Shown: positions 36,905 to 50,412 of the stretch, piece after piece
How positions within the stretch are numbered: the first letter of the stretch is position 1
Layout: each line of letters starts with the position of its first letter
From: Cavenderia fasciculata
Taxonomy: Eukaryota > Evosea > Eumycetozoa > Acytosteliales > Cavenderiaceae
Length of the DNA: 64,000 nucleotides
Assembly (NCBI RefSeq): GCF_000203815.1
Contig: NW_004457737.1
Coordinates: 558,001 to 622,000, forward strand
Direction of reading: 5' to 3'
The notes under the pieces: model-generated
Told to the model about the DNA's origin: nothing
Database searches by the model: none
Seen by the model: only the letters and a program-made list of their open reading frames with translations
Made by a program: the position numbers and the translations under genes

Positions 36905-39900
36905 ATGATAATAACAAAGAAGAAGACATTATACTCGAGTGGTGGTGGGACACCATCATTGCTCTCTTTTAAAACACACCACCACTATTACACTTTTACG
37001 AAATTAAATTTAATACTATTACTTTTATGCATCATTACAACTCTATTTGTAAATACTACAAATTGTACATATCATCAACAACAACAACAACAGAATAATA
37101 AGAATATTAATAAGATAAACATCAATAATAATAATAATAATGTAACAACAATCGAAAATATAAAGATCGAAGATTATAATCATCGTGATAAAGATATAGA
37201 TGATTTGATTAAATCATTTAAACCAAAGTACTATACTAATAATGTAAAGAAATATGATTCACTAAATACACAATGTACAGGTATGTCAATAATTACAAAC
37301 AAACAACTTTTGATGGGGTATACATCTAACTTTGCTAACTTGTGTGTATTTTTTTTCAATAGAATATGAACAACCAATAGTTGGAGATTTTGGGTTTAGT
37401 AACCTTGCCAATGGATTAACGACGAGTTGGATATTTGATATGAGTAACAATCTAATGAAAAAGGCAATGTTTAGGTTGTGTACAGACGATGAATGCGGTT
37501 CACCTAGATATACTTTGCAAGGAGACTATTATGCAGAGATGAACTATAGTCCGCTGTTGTTGGGTGTGGAACAGACCATGTCACTCATACAACCTGTTGT
37601 ACTCAACCCGCTACCCGACTTGACGCAGACATACTACCTCGAGTTTTCACTAACCAGTTGTCTGTTTCCAGAGACATTGCGACCACAGTTTTGGGTGGAT
37701 GTTGGCGGTAGTGGCAACCTGATGTTTCAGTCGACCGGCACTATCCTGTATGGCGGTCTGCAAAAGATCGATATGTTGCAGGTGATGGACAGAGAGTCGT
37801 TGGATGGCACTCCAAAGAACCTGACGTTTATCGCGTCGTACAGGACAAACGACGAGACGGACGTGCGGGCGGTATCGTGCGGCTACATGTTGTCGGGCGT
37901 ATCGATTCGACGTGGGCCGGCGACTCAGGCGGCGTTGGTCGAGGGTGACGTGTATGTGAGCGTCGGTGGCGGGTCGGATCTACGGGGAAACGGGTCGCAG
38001 GGAAACCCGTTTTCGACTATTGGCACGGCGCTGATGTGGGCGGCACCCAACACGACGCTGTGGCTGGGTGATGGCGTGTACTGCGGGTATGCGATGGCCA
38101 TGACGATCGAGCAGAGTCGCGCGATTCGCTCAGTCAGTGGAAACCCGCAGGCGGCGATTATCAGCGGGTCGACGCGTAACAGCGCGATCAAAATCAGCTC
38201 CAATATAAGGAAAGTCATTTTTACAATGGATGGCGTGGGCATCACGCAGGCATACTCGTCGTCCATGTCGCCGGGCGGGGCGGCGCTCTTCCTCGAGGGT
38301 CAGGTGCAAGCGATCGTAAGCAACTGCATGTTTGAAAACAACCACGACAATTCGGACCGTGGGTCCATCTCGCTGCGCGGGGCAGCTAGCTTGCAGCTGA
38401 CGGGGTGTGTCGTCATCAACTCGTCGAGCGCCGCGGGCGGGGAGCTGTACGGGCCGGCGCTCAGCGCGATCGGCTTTACCGACCAGACGCTCAACCCGTC
38501 CGTGTCGGTCGTCGGCAGCACGTTCATCGGCAACCAACACGCGCTGTTTGCGGACCAGGCCGACTCGCTGCTGCTGCACAACTCGACGTTTGTGGGCACG
38601 GGCCTGCCGACGCCGCAGTTGTGCTCAATCATGGTCAGTCGGTCGCCCCAGGCGCTCATCAACACGACCGTCATGAGCAACAGCTCCAACGGCGCGCTCT
38701 GCGTCATTCGCTCGAGCCTCCAGGTCTACGACAGCGTGCTCGCCAACAACCTGCTGGGCGACGGGCCCGGCGCCAACATTTACATCTCGCAAGCATCTCT
38801 TGTCAACCTTTTCAACACGCGCATCGTCGACGGGGTTGCTTCGAGTGGGGCCGCGCTCTTTTTGATGGAGCAGTCGGTCGTCGTCGCGTTTAACTGCTTT
38901 TTCGGCAACGTGCTGTCGCAGGGTGCGATCATCTCCAATTCCGAGAGCACTGTCACGATGGAAGACTCGACGATCGTGGACTGCCACGGCGCGTACAGCA
39001 TCTACCAGTTCTTTGGCAAGATCACCGTCTACAACTCGACGATGACCAACGTGACGGGCGGTGTGTGGGCCAACAATGCGTTCGTGTCGTTTACTGCGTG
39101 CGAGCTGACCAACGTGTCGTCCGTCGCGACCGACGACGACATTAACAAGTTCCAAGAGTGCGAGGTCGTGTGGGAGCTGACCAGCTTTACGCAGATCAGC
39201 GGCACGACCAACCTGATCCTGTCGACACTCGGCATTATCAACAGCACCGTGCAGTACTCTGGCACGTTTGTCTATGTGCGCGCGCTGTCCACCATGGTCG
39301 TGCGCTACAGCAATTTCACCCAAAACAAAGAGAGTCTGTTTGTGCAACAGGCCAACTCGGCGCTCACTATCATCGGCTCGTCTTTTTACGCCAACCAGGC
39401 CAATCGGTGGGGCTCGGTGTTGTACCAGTTTGAAAACTCGCGTAACGCCGTTATTTCCAACTGCACATTTGAACACAACTGGGCGACGTTTGGCGGCGCC
39501 ATCTACTCGCTCAGCAAGTCGTGCATTGTGCTTACCGATATCCAGGCGAGCAACAATAACGCTGTGATGGGAGGGTTTATCGCGACCGATGCCGATGTCG
39601 AGCTCTACATCAACGGCTCGAGCAACTTTCACGACAACCGTGCTACGATGGGTGGCGGTGTCGTCTACTTTCAGACGCTGCCACCCGTGTTTGGCGACGA
39701 TGTTGTCTTTGCCAACAACACGGCTGGGTACGGGCCGAGCAAGGCCACGCCACCCGCGTCGCTGCAGATCCAGGATCCGGAATGCGTGCCGCGTATAGTC
39801 ACGTCGGGACAGACCCGTGTCACCTGCGCCGTCGTCATCATGGACAGTCTCGGACAGATGGTGTTGAGCTCCGACCTGCTCTACATCAAGGTGTACATGC

Positions 39901-41954
39901 AGATCAACTTTGCGACAATCGACTTGATGCACTTTGAAGCGGGTGTCGCGCAGTTTACCGACGTGCTGATCCTCGGCATCGTCGGCACACCCATTTCCAT
40001 CCGATTTGTTGCCAACGACCCTACGCTCAGCTCGGTCTCGCTCGACTACCAGCCGCTGGTCGAGCCGTGTCCGGCCGGCACCATCCCGTCCTTGTCCAAC
40101 ACCCAGTGTGCACCCTGCTCACCGGGCTCGTATGGATTCGACGGCAAGACATGTATCGAGTGTCCCGTTGACGCGTACTGCGCCGGCGGTGCCAGCATCC
40201 AGTCCAAGCCGGGATACTGGTACGACCAAGACCAGTATCCTCGCGTGCTCTACGAATGTCCCAACTCGAATTGTGAGGGAAACAACACCTGCGCCGCCCA
40301 TACTGAGGGTCTGATGTGTTCCTCGTGTTCGGACGGCTACTACAATTGGGGTGGCTCGTGTATCTATTGCGAGCGTATGAACGGCCTCTTTTACTTTGTC
40401 GTCCCCCTCTTTGTCGTCCTCATGATTCTTTGGGTGCAGCGATCCGACACCGAGTCGGGTATGATGTCTGTCATCATCTACTTTATCCAAACCTTCCTTG
40501 TCATATCCAGCGGCATCTCCTTTTATATCCTCGCACTCATCAACCTCCAGTTTGACAGCGGTGCCACCGCCGGCAGCAACACGAGTGGCAGCGCACCCAT
40601 CTTTTCCACATTCTGTCCTGGTCCATTTGATTTCTACGATCGTCACTATATCACCATTGGCTCAGCTCCCCTTCTCATCTACGTCCTCCTCTTATCAACA
40701 GGAGCAACAGTAATTCTTTCAAAATGTTGGAACGCTCAAAAAAATAGAAAATATCGTTCCCTCAACGATCAACAAGAAATCAATCAAAATGATCAAAATG
40801 AATTGGAAAAACAACTAGAACAAGAAAATTTAGATAGAATCAAAAGAGAAAAGGAAATTAATAATTCAAAAGAACAACAACAATTAATTGACCAAGATGA
40901 AGATGTTGATTATTATAATGAAGAATTGGAAAAAGAAAAGAAAGAAAAGGAAAATGACAAAAACAAAGAGACTACAAATTTAATGGGAGAAGGATTACCA
41001 ACTGAAGTACACATTAAATCAACGTACATGTCTCAACAATTTGGTTCATTGGTCAAGTTATTATTAAACATTTACTCGCCGATTGCTACATCGGCATTCA
41101 CCATGTTCTTTTGCGAGACTATTGGTGCACATTTTCCAGTGTTGGCAACCAACCCAGCCATCACCTGCGACGGCGAGCGATATGGAAAGGCGTTGATCGT
41201 CTCTTACACGCTCTTTACCGTTATCATTGGATTCCCCATCATCATTTTTGTACTGTTATTTAGAAATAGAGATCGTCGTCATGAACCACGTGTCATTCGA
41301 ATCTATGGCGTCTTCTTTTTAAAGTATAAAGACCCCTACTACTTTTGGGATGTTATCCTATTACTTAGAAGACTTGGTATTGTACTCATGTCGATGATGC
41401 CACCCACCTCTTCAACCCGGTCACTCCTTCTTGTGGTGGTGACACTTGTCAGTGTACTATTACAAATTCACTTTAAACCATTCAAGCATCCACAAGACAA
41501 CCAACTCGAGTTTACATCACTGTCACTTCTATTTATATGCGCTGTCTTTTTGGATAACCCTATCTACCAATCGATCGAGCAGTGGGTAGTCATTGGAAGT
41601 GCGTCTGTCTTTGCAATCCATGTATTCATCATCATCTACCTGTATTACCGTGCAGCCGTCAAGGACCGATTCCTACACTACCTCTATATCGTATCACGTA
41701 CCAAGTTTGGTAGACCCATGTCCCTTGTCACCATTAACAGCAACAATAGTAGTAGTAGTAGCTCTGCGGCCGCTCAAGCAGCTGCCAACAAACTCGAAAA
41801 GAAACCATTGATTTCAATGCATCTAACTGACTACGGGTCAATGTACAACGAAGATGAATATATTGAAGGTGAAATGGATTCCGATGACGAAAGTCAAGAT
41901 GGTAGAGTTGATCATGACAATGATCAATTTGATTCTTTACTTTATATTAAATAA
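36905..41954 (+). CDS. Giant beta-helix/Cys-rich polytopic membrane protein
   Basis: Exons are 36905-37280 and 37363-41954 (about 1655 residues). Exon 1 gives an N-terminal hydrophobic signal (LNLILLLLCIITTLF) and an Asn/Gln-rich spacer. Residues ~330-930 are a right-handed beta-helix-like ectodomain, with repeated short motifs such as NCxFENN, GGALF, GGAIY and FxxNxA reminiscent of Pmp/PbH1 proteins. Next comes a Cys-rich stretch (CAPCSPGSYGFDGKTCIECP, then CSSCSDGYYNWGGSC) like TNFR/EGF-type modules. The C-terminal ~540 residues hold about eight to nine hydrophobic helices (e.g. LFYFVVPLFVVLMILWV) interrupted by a Gln/Glu/Lys-rich cytosolic loop (~1140-1220). It is probably a large plasma-membrane protein with a beta-solenoid ectodomain. 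Base composition of ~37850-40700 is visibly G+C-rich compared with everything around it. Confidence 0.8.
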
Positions 41955-42042
41955 ATAAAAAGAAAAGGAGAGAAAGAAATCCAACCATTTGTTTTAAATC
42001 TTGATATTACTTTTACTTTTAGTTGTAATTATTCTTTTGTTA

Positions 42043-43406
42043 TTATTGAGCCTTTTCTTTTGCTGGAGGTTCTTTCTTTTTGAATGGATCTGAATAAATA
42101 AATGTACCAAGTAATACGAGTGCAGTACATGTCCATAAAGTCGATGTAAATGGATTGTTGAAATAAATGACTGAAAAGATAATACTAATAAACTTTCGAA
42201 TACTAATTACCAATGTACATGTAAGTGTACTAGTTTTACCTGTTAATATAAATACACCTTGAATACAAATATATCTAAAAAAAATAATAATAATTATAAA
42301 TTAAATTAATCTTTCATGCATATCTGTCACTCTCTTTGTTTTGGTTTTCAACATACTGTGTTACAACATTAATTAATAAATAAATCCACATTGATGGTAC
42401 TGATATTCCAAGTAATGGGAAATCCATTGGAATTGAATGATTATTTGCCAATATATTGTCTTGAAGTTCACTATAAAATATCATAAAGAATGGTAATGCC
42501 AAAATATGCTAAATATATTAAATAAATAAAAGGTTAATAATAATAATATTAATTATTAAATATATATGTATTGCATACCGAATAGAATATAGTTTCTTTA
42601 TGACATTGTTTACCATATAATCTATAGGTATGTTCTTGAATAAGACCCAATACAGATGACATAAACATTGCCACTGTCAACATGGTAATACCAATCAAAA
42701 AGTTGAAAAATGATTCCTGTTGTTCCAAAAGAGACATGTTTTGTTTTTTCTATAGAAAGAAATATAAAGTATCAATTAGTTATCCATCATGGATTATTGT
42801 AAAGGGGTAGGGTTAGGGACATAATTATATAGATTCATACACTTTCAGGAACAGAGTTTAAAGTTGCAATAGTAATACCAAGGGTAACCATTAACAATGA
42901 TACTACCTGTTTCATTGTATATTGTTTCTTAAAGAATATAGATCCAATCACAACGGTAGAGATGAGTGAACTAGATCTAAACACCATATGGAATGGCAAT
43001 CCAATGTTAAATGACAATGCCCAATTATTTAGGATCGATACCAAAAAGAAGATGAATACCATCAATGCATAGCTGGAGAGTGGAATCTTTCTAGGTTGCA
43101 ATCCAATAGGTACATAAAGCAAAGGTACAATCTTTTTCCATCTAAGATTAAAGAATAGACTTATGAATGCTACAAAAGCAAACTGTGCAAATGTAATTAA
43201 ATTTGATTGTTTTGTATCTTGTCTTAAAGTGTGTAAAAGATTGATATTAATGATTAGTTTCAATAGTATAGTATAGTGTCTACTACCACTACTACTAATG
43301 CTACAACTACATACTTTATAATTAATTCTAATGATATTACATTACTACAACATCCACCAAAGATCATAGCAAATGGGATGAATGCTGTAAACCCGTCGAC
43401 CAACAT
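42043..43406 (-). CDS. slc35b4: SLC35B4-like UDP-sugar transporter
   Basis: Five exons keep phase: 43406-43315, 43222-42841, 42749-42579, 42508-42357 and 42274-42043 (about 342 residues). The alignment by eye to SLC35B4 is good throughout: MIFGGCCSNVISLELIIK, LITFAQFAF, NWALSFNIGLPFHMVFRSSS, then FFKKQYTMKQ, FNFLIGITMLTVAMFMSS, PSMWIYLLINVVTQY, GVFILTGKTSTLTCTLV, RKFISIIFSV and WTCTALVLLGTFIYSD. About ten hydrophobic helices and a lysine-rich C-terminus (FKKKEPP) resemble Golgi/ER nucleotide-sugar transporters of the UDP-GlcNAc/UDP-xylose type. It would carry UDP-sugars from cytosol into the lumen for glycosylation. The start ATG at 43406 lies just before the conserved first helix. It is divergent from the next gene. 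Confidence 0.85.
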
Positions 43407-43598
43407 CTCTCCTCCGTCTCTCTTCCTCGTATTAGTATTACAACAATGACAATGATCGTGATCGGAACTTGAACTTGAAATGAAATGAAATGAAATGATT
43501 CGCTGTTCAACTTCAACTACAAAAATGACACATATCTTGGTGGTTTTTCATAGTTGCGATCATTGTATTTACGTTGTCTACATTTAATTAAATCAAAT

Positions 43599-44607
43599 AT
43601 GATAACAAGTCAATTATTTAAAAGAGTAGCATTATCATGCGGTACTCAACATGCTATCAAGAATGTTGTTGTAGCCGGAAGTATGTCATCATTCACCAGC
43701 GGATCATTAAGAGTCAATAGAATCAACAACACTCCACTGCTCACCTTTGATCATGGTCTTATCGGCAACAACAAATACGTATCATACTCGCAGTTCTCAA
43801 TGTCAACCGATCAACAACCACCCAAACCAGAACCAGTCATTGAAAAGCGTAGCAAGGGAGGTATGATCCTCAGACTCTTAGCACTACTACTCGTCGGCAA
43901 GATGAGTTATGATACAGTACAATCAGTCAAAGCATATAGAAAGGGTTCAAAACCATTAGAAATATTCCTTAGTGAAGCTTGGAATGATGCTCTATACCCC
44001 TTATTTACAATGGTAAGTTTGAATAAAAGATTAAAAGAGAGATTAGTATTAATACTAAATTATAATTATAATTTATTTATATATTTAGGTTAAAGAATCA
44101 CCAGAAGTTGTCAGAGAATTGGGATATCCAGTTAATATTGGAGCACCACCAACTGGGTCTACATCACCCATTACAGAATTATCACGTGAATGTATGATTG
44201 GTGTCAATTTCCCAAAACCATCTAAAGATGTTGGAACTTGGTTCTTGAAACCAGTCCCTCAACTTTCACAAAGTGGTGGTCAACAATCTTCGTCATCACA
44301 ACAACAACAACAACAAAGACCATACAGTACCTCTGCAGGTAAACCATTAGTTGTACCACAACCAAACTCATTCCCATCATTCCCATACTGTGAAGTTACA
44401 AGTGAAGTTGTTTTACCATTGATTGGTGGTAAACCAGGTAGTGGAAATGAAAAGGTTGGTGTATTACACGCATTTATCTATACCAATGAGAGTGATTGGA
44501 ATGTACTCAGCGCAAAGGTTATCTATCCAAATGGTAAATCAACTATTGTAGTCGAACCAGATATCAAAGGTTATCAACACCCAAATCAATTTGGTCAACA
44601 ACAATAA
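43599..44607 (+). CDS. COA1-like cytochrome c oxidase assembly protein
   Basis: Two exons, 43599-44012 and 44089-44607, joined between codons (310 residues). The N-terminus is basic and hydroxylated with no acidic residues for ~50 positions, as expected of a mitochondrial presequence. A single membrane helix follows (MILRLLALLLVGKMSY), then AYRKGSKP. Exon 2 starts VKESPEVVRELGYPVNIGAP, the signature of the Coa1/Tim21-like fold, and continues with a Gln-rich insertion before a conserved-looking beta region (VGVLHAFIYTNESDWNVLSAK). The family acts in the inner membrane at early COX1 assembly. It is longer than animal COA1 because of the low-complexity insert. Promoter sharing with the divergent transporter is likely (gap ~190 bp). 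Confidence 0.7.
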
Positions 44608-44708
44608 ATCAATCAATCCAATATATTGTGTTGGGAAAAAAGAATAGTTTTATATTATATTATTATTATTTGTATTTGGTATGCCTCTGAGAAATATCAC
44701 CTCTTTAA

Positions 44709-45809
44709 TTAATTATTTAGAGGTGATTTAAATTGTAATAGTGAATTTGATAGACGAGCATTCACCATATCCTTTGTAACATTTATAATATGGGTGTATC
44801 TTGCACCTCCTAAAAGTATTCCACCAAACCATCTAGTAACAACTACCAATACATCTTCACAATGATTTGCTTTCAATGTGAATAACATCTTGTCTCCTGC
44901 ACCATCCTCACCATCGTCATTATATAATTCGTCCTATCAATATAATAATTGAATAAAATAGGTTAAATAGATAATAAATAATAGTAATATGTCATTATTA
45001 TTTGTTACATACAATTTGACCATTTGGTAATTTAATTCTATATGCATACATGTTATGAGTTGCTTCTGCAATTTTCTTGGTTTCCATTAATTTATCTAAA
45101 ACTGTTTGTACATCCTCTTCAGAATGAACTATTGCCAAATGAGCTTGGAATTTACTTGAGAATCAAATATTAATATAAACATTTCTAAATAGTATTGTAG
45201 TATTTGTATATACCTTTTTTTATCAGTTACAGCAATACCAGTATAAATAGTTGGACATTGCTTCTTCTTTTGTTGTTGTGATTGAGATGATTCTAATGTT
45301 GGACTAATTGAATTTCGTGGAGAGGTATTATTGGACGATTCATTTTGAAGTTGTGCTTGTAATTTAATGTTGGTTGCAATATTGAGGTATACTTGTGGAA
45401 CCATTTCAGAGAGATAGGTTATACTAGAGTCTATCAACCAATTGATCATTGAGAATATCGATGGTTCATTAAGAGACCACAGTGATGCAAGGTAATCGAC
45501 CAACAACGATGAATGTTCAATGTGAAGCCAACTACCCTTGACCTGTAGCAACGGTGCATTCTTTGATGGATAGCCATTACAATATTTAAATTTAAAGTGT
45601 AATTTATAATCATCGTCGCCATCTTCATCAATTCCAATATCATTGATATCATTAAACTCTTGTGGAGTGATCATAATAGTATAGTAGTCTTGATGATCAC
45701 TATCATTATCCTTATCAATGAATGAAGTTTGATAGATTGACGATAATGCTAGTATCTCTCCATTTTGAAGTTCTATATCTTCTTTACTTGTGCTTGTGTT
45801 ATCTCCCAT
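44709..45809 (-). CDS. impact: IMPACT homologue (RWD + UPF0029)
   Basis: Three exons in phase: 45809-45214, 45154-45013 and 44933-44709 (320 residues). The N-terminal ~130 residues form a RWD domain (EILALSSIYQ at the start, as in GCN2 and IMPACT). A Gln/Ser/Lys linker follows. The C-terminal IMPACT domain is recognisable by SKFQAHLAIV, IAEATHNMYAYRI, DDGEDGAGDKMLFTL, VLVVVTRWFGGILLGG and a following YTHI. IMPACT proteins bind GCN1 and restrain GCN2 activation, keeping translation on during starvation. The start at 45809 (MGDNTSTSKEDIELQ) is chosen because the RWD alignment begins there. An in-frame ATG at 45875 would add 22 residues. Confidence 0.85.
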
Positions 45810-46011
45810 CTCTCTCTTTTCTCTCTCTTTAATTTTATGAATAAAAAAATGTAATCTGATGTCAGAAGGGTTCATTAATTTTCAAAACCCCCAAAGAAAA
45901 TAAATATTCATTTTAAAATATTCTAGTCATTCTCACTATTACCTCTCGTCTCCATCTACCTTTACTCATTTGTTAAAGTACATCATATAATATTTATTAG
46001 ATAGAGATAAA

Positions 46012-47560
46012 ATGAATACTGGTTTGTTTTAATTATTTTTATTTATTTTTGACAAATTTACATCTTGTCACTCACCGTTCACTTTGATCATCTTATTTCT
46101 TAATCTTCTTTTTTTATTTATAGCATATAATCAACTCGCTAAAGAACAAAAATTCTGGGAGGAACTTGTAAATCTTAATCTCAAAGATGAAGGAGGAGTC
46201 ATTCAACTACCACCTAATGTACACTTTTTAGGAAATTCTACAAAACCCTCATCACTTTATATTAGAAAGTGTTATATAGAACTTAAAGATATAATCTTTA
46301 AAGATTTTGAAGAATATGAAACAAGTATTTCATCTCGTTCAAAGTCTCGAGTTGATTGCAATAGCGCGTATGTAGTTACTGGAAACCCTGGTATTGGCAA
46401 GTCTCTATTCATTTATTATTTAATGTGGGTAATCGCTAAAATGAAGGGTAGTATAGTTTTATACTCTACCAATTCCCATTGTGGAAAAGACTTACACTAC
46501 CCTACCTTTACTGGGGATGGGGTACCGCACAGGAACAACAGATACATTTTTACCCTATCTTCAAAACCATAAAACCTTTTACTTGGTCGATGGTATATGT
46601 GTATCCAATTATGCAGCAAAGACAGTCTTGGTTTCTTATACAGATCAAAGCAAGTATAAACAATTCCTAAAGGATGCAAGTACCACAAAAAGATATCTAC
46701 CACCTTGGGATAAAATGGAACTTGATCGAGCCAGACCATTATTATATCCATATGTATCACAGGTAAACTTTGGTGCAAGTGGGGAGGAATACCAAGATTT
46801 GTGCTAGAGAGAGCACATGATATAGTATTTCAAATGTCACTCGAAAATACCACACCTACATTATTTGATGATTATGTTTTAAGAGTATTGATCTAGAAGA
46901 TCCAGAGATAGACACTCACAACTCTCTTCAAATATTTCCGATAGAAGTGGCAGGTTTGGCAAAATATTCTCAGATGGAATTAAGGTTCTCATCGAAATAC
47001 GTCGCTCAAATTATAGTACATCAAGCAGTATTATGGAATACGAATAGTATCTATAGTCTATTAAATGTTCCTAGATACCTTCATTCTCCAATTGGAGAAT
47101 CATTTTTTGAAAATGTATTGTTCATCAAAAACTTCCTCTTGGTGGAGAATATCAAATAAGATGTCTCAATACTGGTGAAAAGGGTGTTTTAAAAGTTGAC
47201 AAACTTCCTTTCATCAATTTAAATTCCTCCAAATCAAACTTTGCAACATGTCCCTATCAATCTTATTTTCTCCCAAAAACCTATTCAAACTTTTCAGTTA
47301 TCGATAGTATGAGCAATCCTAATAATTTGATAAAAGTAACAACCTCTTATTCCAATCCCATATTGATGGAAGAGATTTTAGAAATGATCTACCAACTTGG
47401 AACGACCCCACCACAAACCAATCTTTATTTTGTTGTTCCTGATGACATGTTTAATGATTTCAAAGTACAAGAATACTCTCTTTCAACAAAAAACTACTCT
47501 GACAATATTATTAAATCAATTACCCAATATGTTCTTTGTTTCTCATTGGTCAGTCAATAA
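46012..47560 (+). pseudogene. Crinkler (CRN)-type P-loop NTPase, decayed
   Basis: A short 10-nt first exon (46012-46021, ATG AAT ACT G) followed by GTTTGT and an acceptor near 46120 leads into KFWEELVNLNLKDEGG and a P-loop (VVTGNPGIGKSLFIYYLM). This matches the NTPase module of Crinkler/RHS-type proteins, some of which are effector or toxin-like. Related sequence continues downstream in several frames to ~47560, so the copy looks broken, with roughly three or four interruptions. Homology to the family is recognisable over nearly the whole length, so decay is moderate and not ancient. No terminal nuclease domain could be recognised. It sits between IMPACT and the adaptin-like gene. Confidence 0.65.
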
Positions 47561-47729
47561 ACTCACTCTTTATATTATAATATTCTGCTTGGGCCACTAA
47601 AATAATTATAATAAAAATAAAAAAACCCTTCTTTACAAAAAATTCGATGATTTTTGATCATCTTTGTTTATTATTGTATTACTACTGCTACTACTATCGA
47701 TAAGAAGAAAGATAAAAAGAGAGAGAAAG

Positions 47730-50412
47730 ATGAGTTCAGATGCGAATAGTGCTACTGGAGGTAGCACAAACAGCAATAACAATAATAACAATGTAGATAT
47801 CTTTGAAACTAGATGTCAAAGTCAATTCTTGCAATCAAAGATTGGTACAACCTATGAATCGATAAGAAACTCTTTTAGAGAGGCTGTAGAAAAGAGAAAC
47901 TCATCAAAGATACAAACATGTCTACAAAACTTAACATATTACAAGATTGAAAAGGATCTATTAGATTCATTACTATCAGGTAACTAGCACAGAGAAAGGT
48001 AGAGAAAGACTTCATACAAAGAAGAAGACTAACTTATTCATTCAATCAATCTATTAGTTGTATCAATTACTGATGATAAGAAAGTACTTAGATTAGCATA
48101 TTATTTCCTTGTTGAGTTGTCACAATACAAGAATCAGATTAACAGTTCGGCTGTATGTATTTTTGTTTAGGCGACATTGATCTATTTAATGATCAAAGAT
48201 CAAACAACTAATCATTCATTCCCCTTTTTTGTATCTCTTTTAGGATATTAAAAATATTACAACCATCTTTTCAAAAGAAATGACTAATAAGGATATATCA
48301 AGAAAAGTAGTATCATTAAAAACTACTGCTATTCTTGCTCCAAATGATCCATTGGTTGATGGTAATTATCAAATCAAAACAATAATAGAGTATTAGTGAT
48401 ATATTATTTATTTATTAATATTTATTATTCTAATGTTTTAGCAAACATGTTGGAAGTGATTAGTGGAATATTAAGAAAAGCAGGTGAAGATCCTGACAAG
48501 ACTCAAAAGAAGAAAGGTTTCTTTTCAAAACCATCAGACTTGGGAAGAGAACGTGCATTGTTACAATATGCATGTTTTGTAGCATGTAGAAATAGATTTA
48601 AAAACAATCCATCATTGTTTATTCCAATTGTTGAAGGTATTAAATGTGCCGACCCAGTTGGTGCAAGACATGCAGTAGCATTAACTTATGATTATGCACA
48701 TGAGGTAAATAAGCATAAATTTAAAAAACAAAACTATAGACCCTTTAAATTAATTATTTATTTATTATTTCTTTTTTATTTTAGAATCTATCAACTGTAA
48801 CAGATACAACAAAAAGATTTTTACCATTATTAAAAGCCAACAAAGGAAAGGAAGCTGTTAGTTTAACAGATCCATTTGCAAGAAGAAGTTTTATTTCATT
48901 GTGTGGATACATTGCATTGACAGGTACCAATCAAGCACAAACCAAAGATTTCTTTCAAAATATTTGTCAGAGTGTCATGGACAATCATTTGTCTGTATCC
49001 ATGTGGGCCATTACAACACTTTGTAAATTCACTTGGAAAACATTGGAATCTTCTATTATCGAATCAATTATTATTGACAATGATACTCCAAATCATTATG
49101 ATGTATGTAATATAAATTTAAAAAAAGATATCTATCAAATTATTTAATTTAATAATTCTTTTTTCTTTTTTCTTTTCTAGACATTACCAAATCAAACAGC
49201 ATTGATTGCAGGAATTTGTAACAAATTAAAATTAGGATTTAATATTCATGGAGATCGATCAACTCAACAATCATTCCCATATATCAACATGTCTTGTAAA
49301 TTAATATCGGCATTGTCTCGATCCTATGTCAAACATAGTTACCCAACCACCACTACTAGTGGAGACGGAGGTAACGCACCAGCTGTTGGAAATTGGCAAG
49401 AACAGGAAAAGAGTGTAACGGGTAGTATCAACCATCCATTCTCTGTCCTCACCTCGTTTGTCATGTCGCAACTTCCTTCACCATCGATATCGATTAGAAT
49501 CCAAGCATTACGTGCACTTATTTGGTTGTGTCCATCGACACTCTGTCCAGCATCACGTGTCTTCCAAGACACGTTCCGTGCCCAGTTGCGTGACTCTACA
49601 CATCCCCCACATCTCCTCAAGGAGCTTTATGTCGAGTTGTATCGTCGTGTGATTGCCACTCCAGTCCTCTCGCCAATGGTCTTGTCATTGATCTATGACT
49701 GGATCGACATTGTCCCACACAAGGTTGACACGAGCCTCGTCGCAATGATTTGGAAGACCATCATCCACTTTGGTCGCGAGGGTAGAGAAAGAGTTTTACA
49801 ATCCATCTTTAATATCCTCGATCGCTCCATTCACCCAGATTTTAGAGTTGTCTCCATGGAGATTCAAAAGGATATTGTCCAATTCTTGGGCGACCACGCC
49901 AACACCATCACCTATGAGACCGTCGCCTCCACAACCCCCAGTAAACCACTCAATGCCATCATTCTACGTCTCGAACAATACGCAACCTTCCAACCATGGC
50001 AAATTAGAATGACCAGCATCGATTCTCTTGCTAAAATTGCCTTTCTCTCTTCAACCAGAGTTAAAATTCATATTTATAATTTCCTAACAACAGTTCCAAA
50101 TGGTATGTAAACTCAAACCAACCAACCTCGCATATATATATTTATTTATTAATTTTTTATTTATTTTTTCTAGATTCACATGGATGGACATCAGTTAAAT
50201 CAAACAATTCAATTATCATTAGTATTTTGGATCAATTATTAACACTTAGAGGAAAATGGTTACCTCTTCTCACGCAACTCTCTGGTACGCAAAAGACAGA
50301 GTTGGTTCAAGACCACAAAAAGCTTACAACTCAAGTTGGAATGTTTATCGATAATGCGTCATTGATTGATTATTTACCATTGGGAATTGAAACAAAAGCT
50401 TTGGTTAAATAG
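47730..50412 (+). CDS. HEAT/adaptin-like helical protein (possible TSET/TPLATE-type subunit)
   Basis: Seven exons keep phase: 47730-47979, 48058-48152, 48244-48361, 48442-48704, 48785-49102, 49181-50102 and 50174-50412 (about 734 residues). After an Asn-rich start come helical repeats throughout. The early segments (SVVSITDDKKVLRLAYYFLV, FSKEMTNKDISRKVVSLK) look like adaptin N-terminal repeats. The middle exon has HEAT-type repeats (ISIRIQALRALIWLCPS, KVDTSLVAMIWKTIIHF). There is no appendage, signal peptide or membrane segment. The general shape fits large subunits of AP-like or TSET coats, and TPLATE is one candidate, but I cannot establish this by eye. A generic ARM/HEAT scaffold is the safe statement. 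The ATG at 47730 is favoured over an upstream non-ATG extension. Confidence 0.6.

Noticed and set aside
38625-39932. 435-codon minus-strand open frame inside the beta-helix gene
   Set aside because: It is a shadow of the G+C-rich coding strand, which has few stop codons on the antisense. Composition (His/Arg/Val runs) is not protein-like and no introns or start context support it.
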